From JAJPKK01 sp963824905 (GTDB lineage: Bacteria; Pseudomonadota; Alphaproteobacteria; Rhizobiales; Xanthobacteraceae), in assembly GCA_963824905.1 (NCBI GenBank), contig CAWGRH010000012.1, forward strand, positions 124,001 to 188,000: DNA of 64,000 nucleotides, written 5' to 3'. The notes beneath the pieces are model-generated. The model made no database searches. It had not been told where the DNA came from and was given only the letters and a program-made list of their open reading frames with translations. How positions within the stretch are numbered: the stretch's first letter is position 1; the number at the start of each line of letters is the position of its first letter. The translations under genes were made by a program, and so were the position numbers. Of the stretch, positions 43,258-51,542 are shown one piece after another.

Positions 43258-44973
43258 TCAGATCAGCGAGGCGCGGCTCGCGCGGAACAGCGAGAACGCG
43301 ATGAGCAGCAGGAGAAGCTGGATCACCGCGAGCGCGGCGACAAACCCGGTCGAGCGTTCCGAGAGCACCACCAGCGCTACGCTGATGGTCTCGGTGCCCT
43401 GGGCGTAGAGCAGGATGGTGGCGCCGAGCTCGCGAATGAAGATCACGAACAGCATCAGCCACGCGGCGACGATCGCCGGCATCAGCAGGGGGAGGAGCAC
43501 ATAGCGCATGGTCTGCAGCCAGGTGGCGCCGCTCGCCCGTGCGCTCTGCTCGAGCTCGGGATTGATCGCGAGCAGCATCGCGGACACCGTCCGCGTCGCG
43601 AACGGGAAGAAGCGCGCGATATAGGCGATCAGGATGATCGCGAGCGTCGAATAGAGCGGCGTGCGGATGGCCAGGATCAGGAATCCGAGGCCGAGGATGA
43701 TGCCGGGAATGCCGAGCGGCAGGGAGAGTACGGCATCGATCAGGCCGCGCCGTTTGCGCGCGACACGGTTGACGTAATAGGCCTGCAGCACGCTGATGGC
43801 GACGCCGAGCGTCGCGCCGACCAGCGCCAGGAACAGGCTGTTGAGGATCGCCTGCTGGGTGAGGTGATAGTTGAACGCGACGTATTCGAAGTTGCGCAGC
43901 GTCAGCGTCGCGGGGTTGAGCTTGCCGGTCCAGATGCTCGACAACGACACCATCAGGAGCGCGATCACCGGCAGCACCACCCCGCAGCCGATGTAGAGCG
44001 CCTCGAGGGCGAGCGCCGCGGTGCGGCCGCCGCGGCGCAGCGCGATGGTGCGTGGACGATAGCCCTTGCCGGTCACCGTCTCGAAACGGCGGCGATCGAT
44101 GTAGCGGCGCTGCATCACCGTGACGAGCACGGTGAACACCATCACCACGACGCCGAACGAGGCGGCCCGTCCGAGATCGGAGGGGTACTGCACCAGCTGG
44201 AAGATTTCCGTCGGCATGGTGCGGATGCCCTTCGGCGAGGCGAGCGCCAGCGGCACGTCGAACAGCCCGGCGCTGGTGACGAACACGATGAGCGCCGCCG
44301 ACATCAGCGCCGGCATCAAGAGCGGCAGGGTGACGAGGCGCAGCGTCGTCCAGAAGCCGGCACCGTGCACCCGCGCGGCATCTTCCAGCGACGGGTCCAT
44401 CTGGCGCATCGGCGCGATGACGAAGAGATAGACATAGGGCGTGTAGAACAGCGACAGCACCCAAGTGGCGCCGGCGATCGAGTAGATCGGGATGAGGTCG
44501 CCGGGCAGCCCAAAAGTGTCGTGCAGGAAGCGGCTGAGGATTCCGCTGTGCGGCGCAGCGAGATAGATCCAGCTGATCGCCCCGACATAGGGCGAGAGGA
44601 AGAACGGCACCAGGTTGAACACCTCGAACCAGCGCCGCCCCGGCATGTCGGTGCGCGACACCACCCAGGCCAGCGAAAGGCCGAGCACGCAGCTGATCGC
44701 GGTCGCGCCGATCCCGCACAGGATTGTGTTCCCGGCCGCCTGATAGAACCGCGGATCGGCGAACAGTCCGGTGAAGTTCTTGAGCGACAGGGCCGGGCCG
44801 GCGGCGTCCCAATACAGCGCGCTGCGGATCACGGTCGCGAGGAACGGCCCGAGGATCAGCGCCATGCCGATGATGACGCCCGACATCGGGAGCGCGATCT
44901 CCATGAGTCGGCCCGAGCGAGGAGCCGGCACGCGGTCGGTCACCACGGTTGCGGATGAAGTCGCGAGCGTCAT
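43258..44973 (-). CDS. ABC transporter permease, fused double-domain (iron type)
   Basis: A 571-residue inner-membrane protein with about 12 helices and two permease domains in tandem, as in FbpB/SfuB. Two cytoplasmic coupling (EAA-like) motifs are seen: AARVHGAGFWTTLRLVTLPL in the first half and ARASGATWLQTMRYVLLPL in the second. The ATG at 44973 is chosen over an upstream ATG that would add 46 disordered residues. It is the first gene of the permease-ATPase-hypothetical unit and diverges from the EF-loop paralog 4. The substrate (iron, thiamine, polyamine, phosphonate) cannot be told. Confidence 0.93.
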   Translation of the reverse strand: MTLATSSATVVTDRVPAPRSGRLMEIALPMSGVIIGMALILGPFLATVIRSALYWDAAGPALSLKNFTGLFADPRFYQAAGNTILCGIGATAISCVLGLSLAWVVSRTDMPGRRWFEVFNLVPFFLSPYVGAISWIYLAAPHSGILSRFLHDTFGLPGDLIPIYSIAGATWVLSLFYTPYVYLFVIAPMRQMDPSLEDAARVHGAGFWTTLRLVTLPLLMPALMSAALIVFVTSAGLFDVPLALASPKGIRTMPTEIFQLVQYPSDLGRAASFGVVVMVFTVLVTVMQRRYIDRRRFETVTGKGYRPRTIALRRGGRTAALALEALYIGCGVVLPVIALLMVSLSSIWTGKLNPATLTLRNFEYVAFNYHLTQQAILNSLFLALVGATLGVAISVLQAYYVNRVARKRRGLIDAVLSLPLGIPGIILGLGFLILAIRTPLYSTLAIILIAYIARFFPFATRTVSAMLLAINPELEQSARASGATWLQTMRYVLLPLLMPAIVAAWLMLFVIFIRELGATILLYAQGTETISVALVVLSERSTGFVAALAVIQLLLLLIAFSLFRASRASLI

Positions 44974-45170
44974 GGCAGGGTCATAGCAGGCCGCTCCCGG
45001 CCGCGTCGATGGCGGCGGGCAGGACGATGGCGCGGCGTTTCTCGCCCGGCGCGCACCGCAGCCCACGGCTCCACTTCCGCTCTGCGGCGGCGCCGGTGTA
45101 TCCTGAGCCATAAAGCTAGAAGAACACCGGGAGCACCTTGCGCGCTCCGGTCTGCAGCGGGGAAATGCTC

Positions 45171-46033
45171 ATGCGCGACGGACGGATCATTGCAGCAGCC
45201 ATCATCGTTTCGTTCGCCTGGGCGGCCGCCGGGAAGGCCCAGGAAACGGCGAAACGCGACACGGCGAAATACGACGCGGCGAAATATCCGGACTGGTCGG
45301 GCCAGTGGCGCTGGCCGATCAAGGGAGCGAACCGCTACGACCCGACCAAGGCGACCGGGCGGGCACAACAGGCACCGCTGACGCCGGAGTATCAGGCGAT
45401 CTTCGAGGCGAGCCTCGCCGACCAGGCGGCCGGCGGCCAGGGCGCGAACGCATCCTACGCCTGCATCCCGGCCGGGCTGCCGCGCGACCTCGCCGGCAAT
45501 CAGGGCTTCGAGTTCGTGGTGACGCCGAAGACCACCCACGTCGTCTACGTCAACGCCATGCCGCGCCGCATCTACACCGACGGCCGCGACTTCCCGGACG
45601 ACGTCGAGCCGACCTTCGGCGGCTACTCGATCGGCCATTGGACCGACACCAACGGCGACGGCGTCTTCGACCAGCTCGAGGTCGAGACCCGCAACTTCAA
45701 CGGCCCGCGCACCTTCGACAATGCCGGCATTCCGCTGCACGCCGACAACCAGACGATCGTCAAGGAGCGCATCTGGCGCGATCGGCGAACCCGGAGATGA
45801 TGCACAGCGAGGTCACGACGTTCGACCACGCGCTCACCCGGCCGTGGACGGTGCAGAAGACTTACGTGCTGCAGAAGAAGCCGATATGGATCGAGAACAT
45901 CTGCAGCGTCGGCAACCAGCACGTCCAGATCGGCAAGGAGGGCTATTTCCTCAGCGCCAATGGTTTGCTGATGCCCTCGAAGAAGGGCCAGCCGGCGCCG
46001 GATTTGCGTTACTTCAAGGACGCGCGGAAGTAG
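45171..46033 (+). pseudogene. Secreted EF-loop protein, paralog 4, frameshifted
   Basis: The fourth copy of the 12.3-15.2 kb family. A signal peptide (to about residue 24, GKAQ) is followed by a small repeat (TAKRD, TAKYD, AAKYP) leading into YPDWSGQW. APLTPEYQAIFEASLADQ, YACIPAGLP, RRIYTDGRDFP and the EF-hand-like loop DTNGDGVFDQLE (159-170) are intact. Near 45780-45788 the frame changes by one lost base. Downstream, HSEVTTFDHALTRPWTVQK, NICSVGNQ and PAPDLRYF continue in the new frame. Both halves look conserved, so the shift is recent or an error. An in-frame ATG at 45165 is an alternative start. Confidence 0.8.
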
Positions 46034-46064
46034 CGCTGGATCGGTAGTCCGCACGAGCGAGTTT

Positions 46065-46153
46065 GTAGCGTGGGCAAAGGCGCGAAGCGCCGTGCCCACG
46101 CGGACATCGCCACCATTTTCGACAGCGTGGGCACGCTTCGCTTTGCCCACTAC
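46065..46153. repeat. Palindromic element with GTAGCGTGGGC ends
   Basis: GTAGCGTGGGCAAAGG at the left is mirrored by CTTTGCCCACTAC at the right, with an inner CGTGCCCACGCGG / CAGCGTGGGCACG pair. It lies right after the frameshifted EF-loop gene and just before a class A element; the two fill the 285-base gap to the ThDP enzyme gene. Confidence 0.8.
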
Positions 46154-46174
46154 GAGCGTGTGAACCTTTTTGGA

Positions 46175-46282
46175 CCTCATCCTGAGGAGCGTCCGAAGGA
46201 CGCGTCTCGAAGGACGGCCCCATCCGCCGCGACTCGCTGCCGTCCTTCGAGACGCCCGCTTCGCGGGCTCCTCAGGATGAGG
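46175..46282. repeat. Palindromic intergenic element, class A copy 3
   Basis: CCTCATCCTGAGGAGCGTCC at the left and GGCTCCTCAGGATGAGG at the right enclose GTCTCGAAGGACGG and CCGTCCTTCGAGAC. It is the third copy of the 3455-3564 element and lies downstream of the convergent ThDP gene. Confidence 0.9.
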
Positions 46283-46318
46283 TACTCGAATCAATTCACA
46301 TCGTCTGCGGGCGCTGCC

Positions 46319-48097
46319 TCACCGCGGCTGCAAAATCGTGTCGACCAGCGCCGGCCGCCCGGCTTTCACTTCGGCAATCGCGCGCTTGAGCGCCGGGGCG
46401 ATGTCGTCGGGCTTCTCGATCGGCCCCTCGGCATACCAGCCGCAGGAGCGCGCGAGCGTCGCGAAATCGGGCTCGGGGCCGGTGATGTCCTGGCCGATAT
46501 GCGCGCGCTCGACCGGCGTGCCGCGGTGCTCGGCGACGTGGATCTGGTGCTCCCAGTCGTTGAAATAGGCGCGGTTGTTGTACATCACGATGAGGAACGG
46601 GATGTTGTTCTTCGCCGCCGTCCACAGCGCGCCGGCATCGAACATGAGGTCGCCGTCGGGCTGGATATCCACGACAAGGCGCCCGGTGCCGCGATGGGCG
46701 AGCGCGACACCGAGCGACACGCCGATCTGGGTGCCGGTGCCGAGCGCGCGGCCGGCGTGGCGGTACGGCTTGTCGAAGTCCCACAGCTTGAGCGTCCAGT
46801 CCTGCAAGGTCGAGGCGGTGAGCACCCAGTCCTCGTCGCGGATCACGTTCCACAGCTCATGGGCAAGCCGCGGTAGCGCGATCGGCGACGCGTCCCAGTC
46901 CTCGTGGGACTGCGCATCCCAGGCCGCGAACAGGGCGTCGTGGCGCACTGCGATCTCCGCGGCGCGGGCGGCGATCGCCTCGGCAAGGCCCGGCGTCCGT
47001 GCGATGCGCTCGCGGCAGAGGCGCGTGAGCTCGGGGATTGCCGTCGCGGTGTCGCCGAGCACGCGCAGGCTGGCGTTCGGCATTCGCGTGTAGTCCATCG
47101 ACCACTTGGAAAGCCCGATGTCGCCGAATCCGATCTCGATCATCTCGCAGCTAGCGGGGTAAAGCGCCCGGGTGCGCCGCTTGGTGCGGTCGATGACGTG
47201 GGTCGGCTTCTCCCAGTCGCGGGTGTCGAGGGAGAGGATCAAGTCGGCGTCGCGAAAGACGTTCTTGTCCATGCTCATCGCGAGCGGATGGCGATTGGGA
47301 AAGTTCAGCCGGCCGTTGACGTCGTAGACCGCGGCGCCGACGGTTTCGGCGAGCGCGACCAGGTCGTAGAAGCCATTCGGGGTGCGGCCGACATATTCGG
47401 CGAGCAGGACCGGGAATTTCGCCGCCAGCAGGCGATCGGCGACCTTCGCCAGCGCTGTGGGGTCGGCCGCCATCGGGACCGGGGCGCGGGCGTCGCCATA
47501 AGACGGCAGCTCGATGTCGGTCGCGAGCGGCTGCTCCTGCAGCCAGGCGTCGTAGCACATGTAGATCGGGCCCTGCGGCTCGGTCATCATCGCCCCATAG
47601 GCGCGGGCGAACGAGTCCGGCACGCCCTCGATGCTGCCGGGCTGGTAGTCCCATTTGACGTAGTGGCGGACCTGCTCGCCCTGGACGTTCGCCGTGTGGA
47701 TCCAGTCGATGAAGGGGCGCCGCCGGCTCTCGTCCATCGGGCCGGTCGCGCCGATGACGAACACGGGCGCGCGGTCGATATAGGCATAGTAGATGCCCAT
47801 GGTCGCGTGCAGGAGGCCGACCACGTCGTGGACGATCGCGACCATCGGCTTGCCGGTCGCCTTGGCGTAGCCGTGGGCGATCTGCACCGCGATCTTCTCA
47901 TGCTGGCACAGCAGCATCGGCGGATGGTTGCCGCCGTAATTGACGAGCGAATCGTGCAGGCCGCGATAGCTCGCGCCCGGATTGAGGGCGATGTAGGGGA
48001 AACCGAAGCGCTTGATCAGGTCGACGATGACGTCGGATTGCCAGCGGCGCTCGGCATAGGACGCCGGCTGCAACGCGGCGCCAGAAGTTTCGTTCAT
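46319..48097 (-). CDS. Thiamine diphosphate-dependent enzyme (acetolactate synthase-like)
   Basis: A 592-residue three-domain ThDP enzyme. The N-terminal pyrimidine-binding domain has the proton-relay glutamate in LCQHEKIAVQIAHGYA. The C-terminal diphosphate-binding motif reads PDGDLMFDAGALW and ends MYNN; the usual first glycine of GDG is replaced by proline, while the metal-binding Asp and NN remain. GAGGA precedes the ATG at 48097. Homologs include acetolactate synthase large subunits, benzoylformate decarboxylase and related 2-keto acid decarboxylases or lyases. No regulatory small subunit adjoins, so a catabolic decarboxylase or carboligase is more likely than valine synthesis. Confidence 0.9.
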   Translation of the reverse strand: MNETSGAALQPASYAERRWQSDVIVDLIKRFGFPYIALNPGASYRGLHDSLVNYGGNHPPMLLCQHEKIAVQIAHGYAKATGKPMVAIVHDVVGLLHATMGIYYAYIDRAPVFVIGATGPMDESRRRPFIDWIHTANVQGEQVRHYVKWDYQPGSIEGVPDSFARAYGAMMTEPQGPIYMCYDAWLQEQPLATDIELPSYGDARAPVPMAADPTALAKVADRLLAAKFPVLLAEYVGRTPNGFYDLVALAETVGAAVYDVNGRLNFPNRHPLAMSMDKNVFRDADLILSLDTRDWEKPTHVIDRTKRRTRALYPASCEMIEIGFGDIGLSKWSMDYTRMPNASLRVLGDTATAIPELTRLCRERIARTPGLAEAIAARAAEIAVRHDALFAAWDAQSHEDWDASPIALPRLAHELWNVIRDEDWVLTASTLQDWTLKLWDFDKPYRHAGRALGTGTQIGVSLGVALAHRGTGRLVVDIQPDGDLMFDAGALWTAAKNNIPFLIVMYNNRAYFNDWEHQIHVAEHRGTPVERAHIGQDITGPEPDFATLARSCGWYAEGPIEKPDDIAPALKRAIAEVKAGRPALVDTILQPR

Positions 48098-48196
48098 CGG
48101 GGATCCTCGGGGCGTACGCGCTCTCGCGGCGCGGGGTGGTGTTACCACGCAGCCGCGCAGGCGTCGAAGCCCTTTGTCACCCTGGTGTCACCCGGC

Positions 48197-48877
48197 TTAT
48201 GGCCCGGTCGGCCCCGTTTCCGCTGCCGCGCCCGCCTCTGCCGCAGCCGCCGCGCCAAAGGGTGCGGCCGGGCCGATCCATCGCCGCAGCTCCTCATTCT
48301 CCGCCTCGAGCTCCGCGATGCGAGCCTGCAGCTTGTGCACCGTCACCGCGACATCGGTGGCGTCGAATTTCTGCGGGATGTGCTGATGGCAGTTGGTGTC
48401 CCAGGCCTCGACGGTGAAGACGATCGCCTGCTCCGGCCGCGCCGCGTAGCCCTCGGGCATGAGCTTCGCGACCGTCTCGGCGTCCTCGACCACCTTGGCG
48501 CAGCCCCAGATCTTGACCCGCCGGCGATGGGCATAGTCCATCAGGAAGAGGTAGGCGCGGTCGTTCTCCGCGAGGTTCCCGATGGTGATGTATTGCCGGT
48601 TGCCGGAGAAGTCGGCGAATGCCAGCGTCTCATCGTCGATCACCCGGATGAAACCCTTCGGACCGCCGCGGTGCTGGATATAGGGCTGGCCCGACTTGCT
48701 CGCGGTCGCGAGATAGGCGCTGTCGCGCTCAGCGATAAAGTCCGCCAGGTCCGGTGTGATCCTGGTCCGCCATCCGCCCCGCTCCTCGACACGCCGATAG
48801 GCTGCGCGCGAACCCTTGCGTTCCTGAACGGCCTTCACCGACGGGGAGAAGGCGACGTCGCTTGAAGGTTGCAGCAT
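48197..48877 (-). CDS. Pyridoxamine 5'-phosphate oxidase family flavin-binding protein
   Basis: A 226-residue split-barrel FMN protein. The core (DFIAERDSAYLATASKSG, QYITIGNLAENDRAYLFLMD, KIWGCAKVVED) is typical of PNPOx-like flavoproteins. After the barrel, the tail VTVHKLQARIAELEAENEEL is a predicted leucine-zipper-like coil, then an Ala/Gly-rich end. The ATG at 48877 is preferred over a TTG 36 bases upstream. It is divergent from the LysR gene, whose operator-like dyads lie between. The flavin-reduction target is unknown. Confidence 0.88.
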   Translation of the reverse strand: MLQPSSDVAFSPSVKAVQERKGSRAAYRRVEERGGWRTRITPDLADFIAERDSAYLATASKSGQPYIQHRGGPKGFIRVIDDETLAFADFSGNRQYITIGNLAENDRAYLFLMDYAHRRRVKIWGCAKVVEDAETVAKLMPEGYAARPEQAIVFTVEAWDTNCHQHIPQKFDATDVAVTVHKLQARIAELEAENEELRRWIGPAAPFGAAAAAEAGAAAETGPTGP

Positions 48878-48954
48878 CGGCGTGGCGTCTCCAGTTGGCT
48901 CACTCGAACGCAAAAATGATATCTTCCATCGAGGAACACTATTTAGTCTATTCT

Positions 48955-48980
48955 GGAATGATCATTCCGAATATTGGAAT
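48955..48980. promoter_or_regulatory. LysR-type operator-like dyads
   Basis: GGAATGATCATTCC (48955-48968) is a perfect 14-base palindrome. Its right ATTCC also pairs with GGAAT at 48976-48980, making overlapping inverted half-sites. They lie between the divergent PNPOx-like and LysR genes, ending five bases before the LysR start. This is the expected place for a LysR autoregulatory and target site. The surrounding sequence is AT-rich for this genome. Confidence 0.6.
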
Positions 48981-48984
48981 AATC

Positions 48985-49908
48985 ATGGATCGGCTCGAGG
49001 CGATGTCCGTATTTGCGGCGGTGGCGGAGGCCCAGGGGTTCTCCGCGGCCTCCCGGCGCCTGGGGATGCCGCTTGCAACCGTTAGCCGGAAGGTCTCCGA
49101 GCTCGAGGAACGGCTCGGGGTGCAGCTCCTCGCCCGCTCGACCCGGCGCGTCTCGCTGACCGACACCGGGCGGCAGTATTTCGAGGCCTGCCGGCGCATC
49201 CTCGATGACGTCGCCGAGGCCGAGCGCGCGGCCGCCGGGGAATACCGGTCGCCGCGCGGCGAGCTGATCCTCACCACGCCCGTCGTGTTCGGTCGCCTCC
49301 ACATCGTCCCGGTCGTGACGGAGTTTCTCAGGGCCTACGCGGAAGTCGACGTGCAGATGATGCTGGTCGACCGGGTGGTCGATCTCCTCGACGAGCACAT
49401 CGATCTCGCGCTTCGAATCGGTGAGTTGCCGGATTCCAGCTTGATCGCGGTGCGGATCGGTAGCATCGGCCGCGTCGTCTGCGCGAGCCCGGCCTATCTC
49501 GCCGCGCACGGCACGCCGATGCATCCGGAACAGCTTGCCGTGCACGACGCCGTCACCTTCGCCGGCCTGTCGTCGACCAGAGAATGGTCGTTCCGGGTCG
49601 GCGGCGCGACGAAAAGATTTCCGGTGCGCTCGCGCCTCACCGTCACCACCGCCGAAGCCGCGCTCGATGCGGCGATCGCCGGCGCCGGCCTCACCCGAGT
49701 GCTGAGCTACCAGGCGGCGGCCGCCGTGCGCGACGGACGCCTCGTCCTCCTCCTGCGCGATTTCGAGCCGGAGCCCAATCCCGTGAGTCTCGTCTACCCG
49801 AGCGGCCGCCTGGTGCCGCTCAAGCTGCGCGCCTTCCTCGACTTCGCCGTGCCGCGCCTCAAAGTGCGGCTGCAAGAGATCGCGGCGATTGATTCGCGAG
49901 AACCGTAG
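48985..49908 (+). CDS. LysR family transcriptional regulator
   Basis: A 307-residue regulator. The N-terminal winged helix-turn-helix is complete (MDRLEAMSVFAAVAEAQGF, then AASRRLGMPLATVSRKVSEL), and the effector domain follows from about residue 90. The ATG at 48985 gives the standard LysR length. It is divergent from the flavin protein gene and probably controls it, as LysR proteins commonly regulate the neighbouring divergent gene. The effector is unknown. Confidence 0.95.
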   Translation: MDRLEAMSVFAAVAEAQGFSAASRRLGMPLATVSRKVSELEERLGVQLLARSTRRVSLTDTGRQYFEACRRILDDVAEAERAAAGEYRSPRGELILTTPVVFGRLHIVPVVTEFLRAYAEVDVQMMLVDRVVDLLDEHIDLALRIGELPDSSLIAVRIGSIGRVVCASPAYLAAHGTPMHPEQLAVHDAVTFAGLSSTREWSFRVGGATKRFPVRSRLTVTTAEAALDAAIAGAGLTRVLSYQAAAAVRDGRLVLLLRDFEPEPNPVSLVYPSGRLVPLKLRAFLDFAVPRLKVRLQEIAAIDSREP

Positions 49909-49936
49909 CCTACGAAGTTGAAGCCAAACCCCTTCA

Positions 49937-50058
49937 CTGTCGTCGCCCGGCTTGACCGGGCGATCCGGTAACCACCGGACTCTCGGTGCTGCGAGATCTT
50001 AGAAATATCGACAGCGCAGGGGTTACTGGATTGCCCGGTCAAGCCGGGCAAAGACAGC
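49937..50058. repeat. Palindromic intergenic element, class C copy 2
   Basis: TGTCGTCGCCCGGCTTGACC with CGATCCGGTAACC faces GGTTACTGGATTGCCCGGTC. Same design as 35926-36052 and 52697-52818. It lies between the LysR gene and the convergent cystathionine-synthase-like gene. Confidence 0.88.
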
Positions 50059-50082
50059 GAGGTATGTACAACACGGAGACCC

Positions 50083-51372
50083 CTACGCCTTCGCCGCCGC
50101 AAACGCCTGCGCGATGTCCGCGATCAGGTCGTCGGCGTTCTCGATGCCGACCGACACGCGGATCAGCGCCGGCGTGATGCCGATCTCGCGCTGTGCCTCC
50201 TTGGTCAGCCCGGAATGGACCGTGGTCGCGGGATGGCAGATCAGCGATTCGGTGCCGCCGAGGCTCACCGCGAGCTTGAACACCTCGAGCCGGTTCAAAA
50301 ACGCGAAGGCCTCCTTCTCGCCGCCCTTCACCTCGAAGGAGAACGTCGAGCCGGGAGAACGCGATTGCCGCTCCATCAGGCGCCGCGCGGGATCGTCAGC
50401 CGGGAGCAGCGGCGGATAATGGACGCGCGCGACCTTGGGGTGCTCGGCGAGGAACTGCGCGACCTTCGCCGCATTGGACGCCGACCGCTCCATGCGCAGC
50501 GCCACCGTCTCGAGCGAGCGGCTGAGCATCCAGCAGGAGTGCGGATCGAGCTGGGTGCCGATGGCGCCGCGCAGCGCACGGATCGGCTTGAGATGCGCGC
50601 GCGAGCCCATCGCCGCGCCGCCGATGAGGTCGCTGTGGCCGCCGACATATTTGGTCAGCGAGTAGATCGAGAGATCGGCGCCGTGGGCGAGCGGCGCCTG
50701 GAACACCGGCCCGAGCATGGTGTTGTCGCAGGCGATGATCGGCCGCGTGCCCTGAACGGCGCCGATCGCCTCCGCGATCCGCCGCACCAGCGCGATATCG
50801 ACCAGCGTGTTCATAGGATTGGACGGCGTCTCGATGAAGATCATGGCGACGCGGCCCTTCGCCATGGCGCGGTCCGCCGCGGCGCGGATCGCCGCCTCGT
50901 CGAGCCCGTCGATGAAACCTTCGGCCTCGATGCCGAAGGGGGTGAGCGTCTTCTCGATCAGCACCTCGGTGCCGCCATAGAGCGGGCGGCTGTGCAGGAT
51001 CACCTCGCCCGGCCGAAGATAAGTGAGGATGGTGGTCGAGATCGCCGCCATGCCGGAAGAGAACACGAGGCCCTGCTCGGCCTTCTCGTAGACCGCGAGA
51101 CGATCCTCGACGATTTCGAGATTCGGATGATTGAAACGCGAATAGACGAGCCCGGAGCGGCCCTCCGGCGGCGGCTCGCGGCGGCCGGCAGTGTAGTCGA
51201 AGAAGTCGCGCCCGTCCTCGGCGGTACGGAACACGAAGGTGGAGGTCAGGAACACCGGCGGCTTCGCCGACCCTTCGGACAGCGCGGGATCGTAGCCGTA
51301 GCCGAGCATGAGCGTCTCGGGCTGCAGGGTATGGTTGCCGATCTGGAGCTTGTGGTAGCGCGCGCTGTCCAT
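50083..51372 (-). CDS. Cystathionine gamma-synthase family PLP enzyme
   Basis: A 429-residue Cys/Met-metabolism PLP enzyme. The cofactor lysine is in SIYSLTKYVGGHSD. Other signatures are FSSGMAAIST, ETPSNPMN, CDNTMLGP and SLGGTESLICHPATT. The ATG at 51372 begins MDSARYHKLQIGNHTLQPET. Length is a little above the usual 380-400 because of the N-terminal extension. Members include cystathionine gamma-synthase, beta- and gamma-lyases and O-succinylhomoserine sulfhydrylase; the exact reaction is not readable. It is monocistronic. Confidence 0.93.
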   Translation of the reverse strand: MDSARYHKLQIGNHTLQPETLMLGYGYDPALSEGSAKPPVFLTSTFVFRTAEDGRDFFDYTAGRREPPPEGRSGLVYSRFNHPNLEIVEDRLAVYEKAEQGLVFSSGMAAISTTILTYLRPGEVILHSRPLYGGTEVLIEKTLTPFGIEAEGFIDGLDEAAIRAAADRAMAKGRVAMIFIETPSNPMNTLVDIALVRRIAEAIGAVQGTRPIIACDNTMLGPVFQAPLAHGADLSIYSLTKYVGGHSDLIGGAAMGSRAHLKPIRALRGAIGTQLDPHSCWMLSRSLETVALRMERSASNAAKVAQFLAEHPKVARVHYPPLLPADDPARRLMERQSRSPGSTFSFEVKGGEKEAFAFLNRLEVFKLAVSLGGTESLICHPATTVHSGLTKEAQREIGITPALIRVSVGIENADDLIADIAQAFAAAKA

Positions 51373-51542
51373 CTTGGTCTCTCCGTGGCGAGGCTTTTGA
51401 GAGTACAGCACGTTGCGATGAGGTTTGCGCAACAGGTGCCGGACGCACCCGGGAATGACGGGGACCGTTCCCGGATATTGCTTGTCGCGGGCAGCTGTTT
51501 TACCGGTCACCCGGAATGACGCGTCCCTGGTCCAACAGCCCG

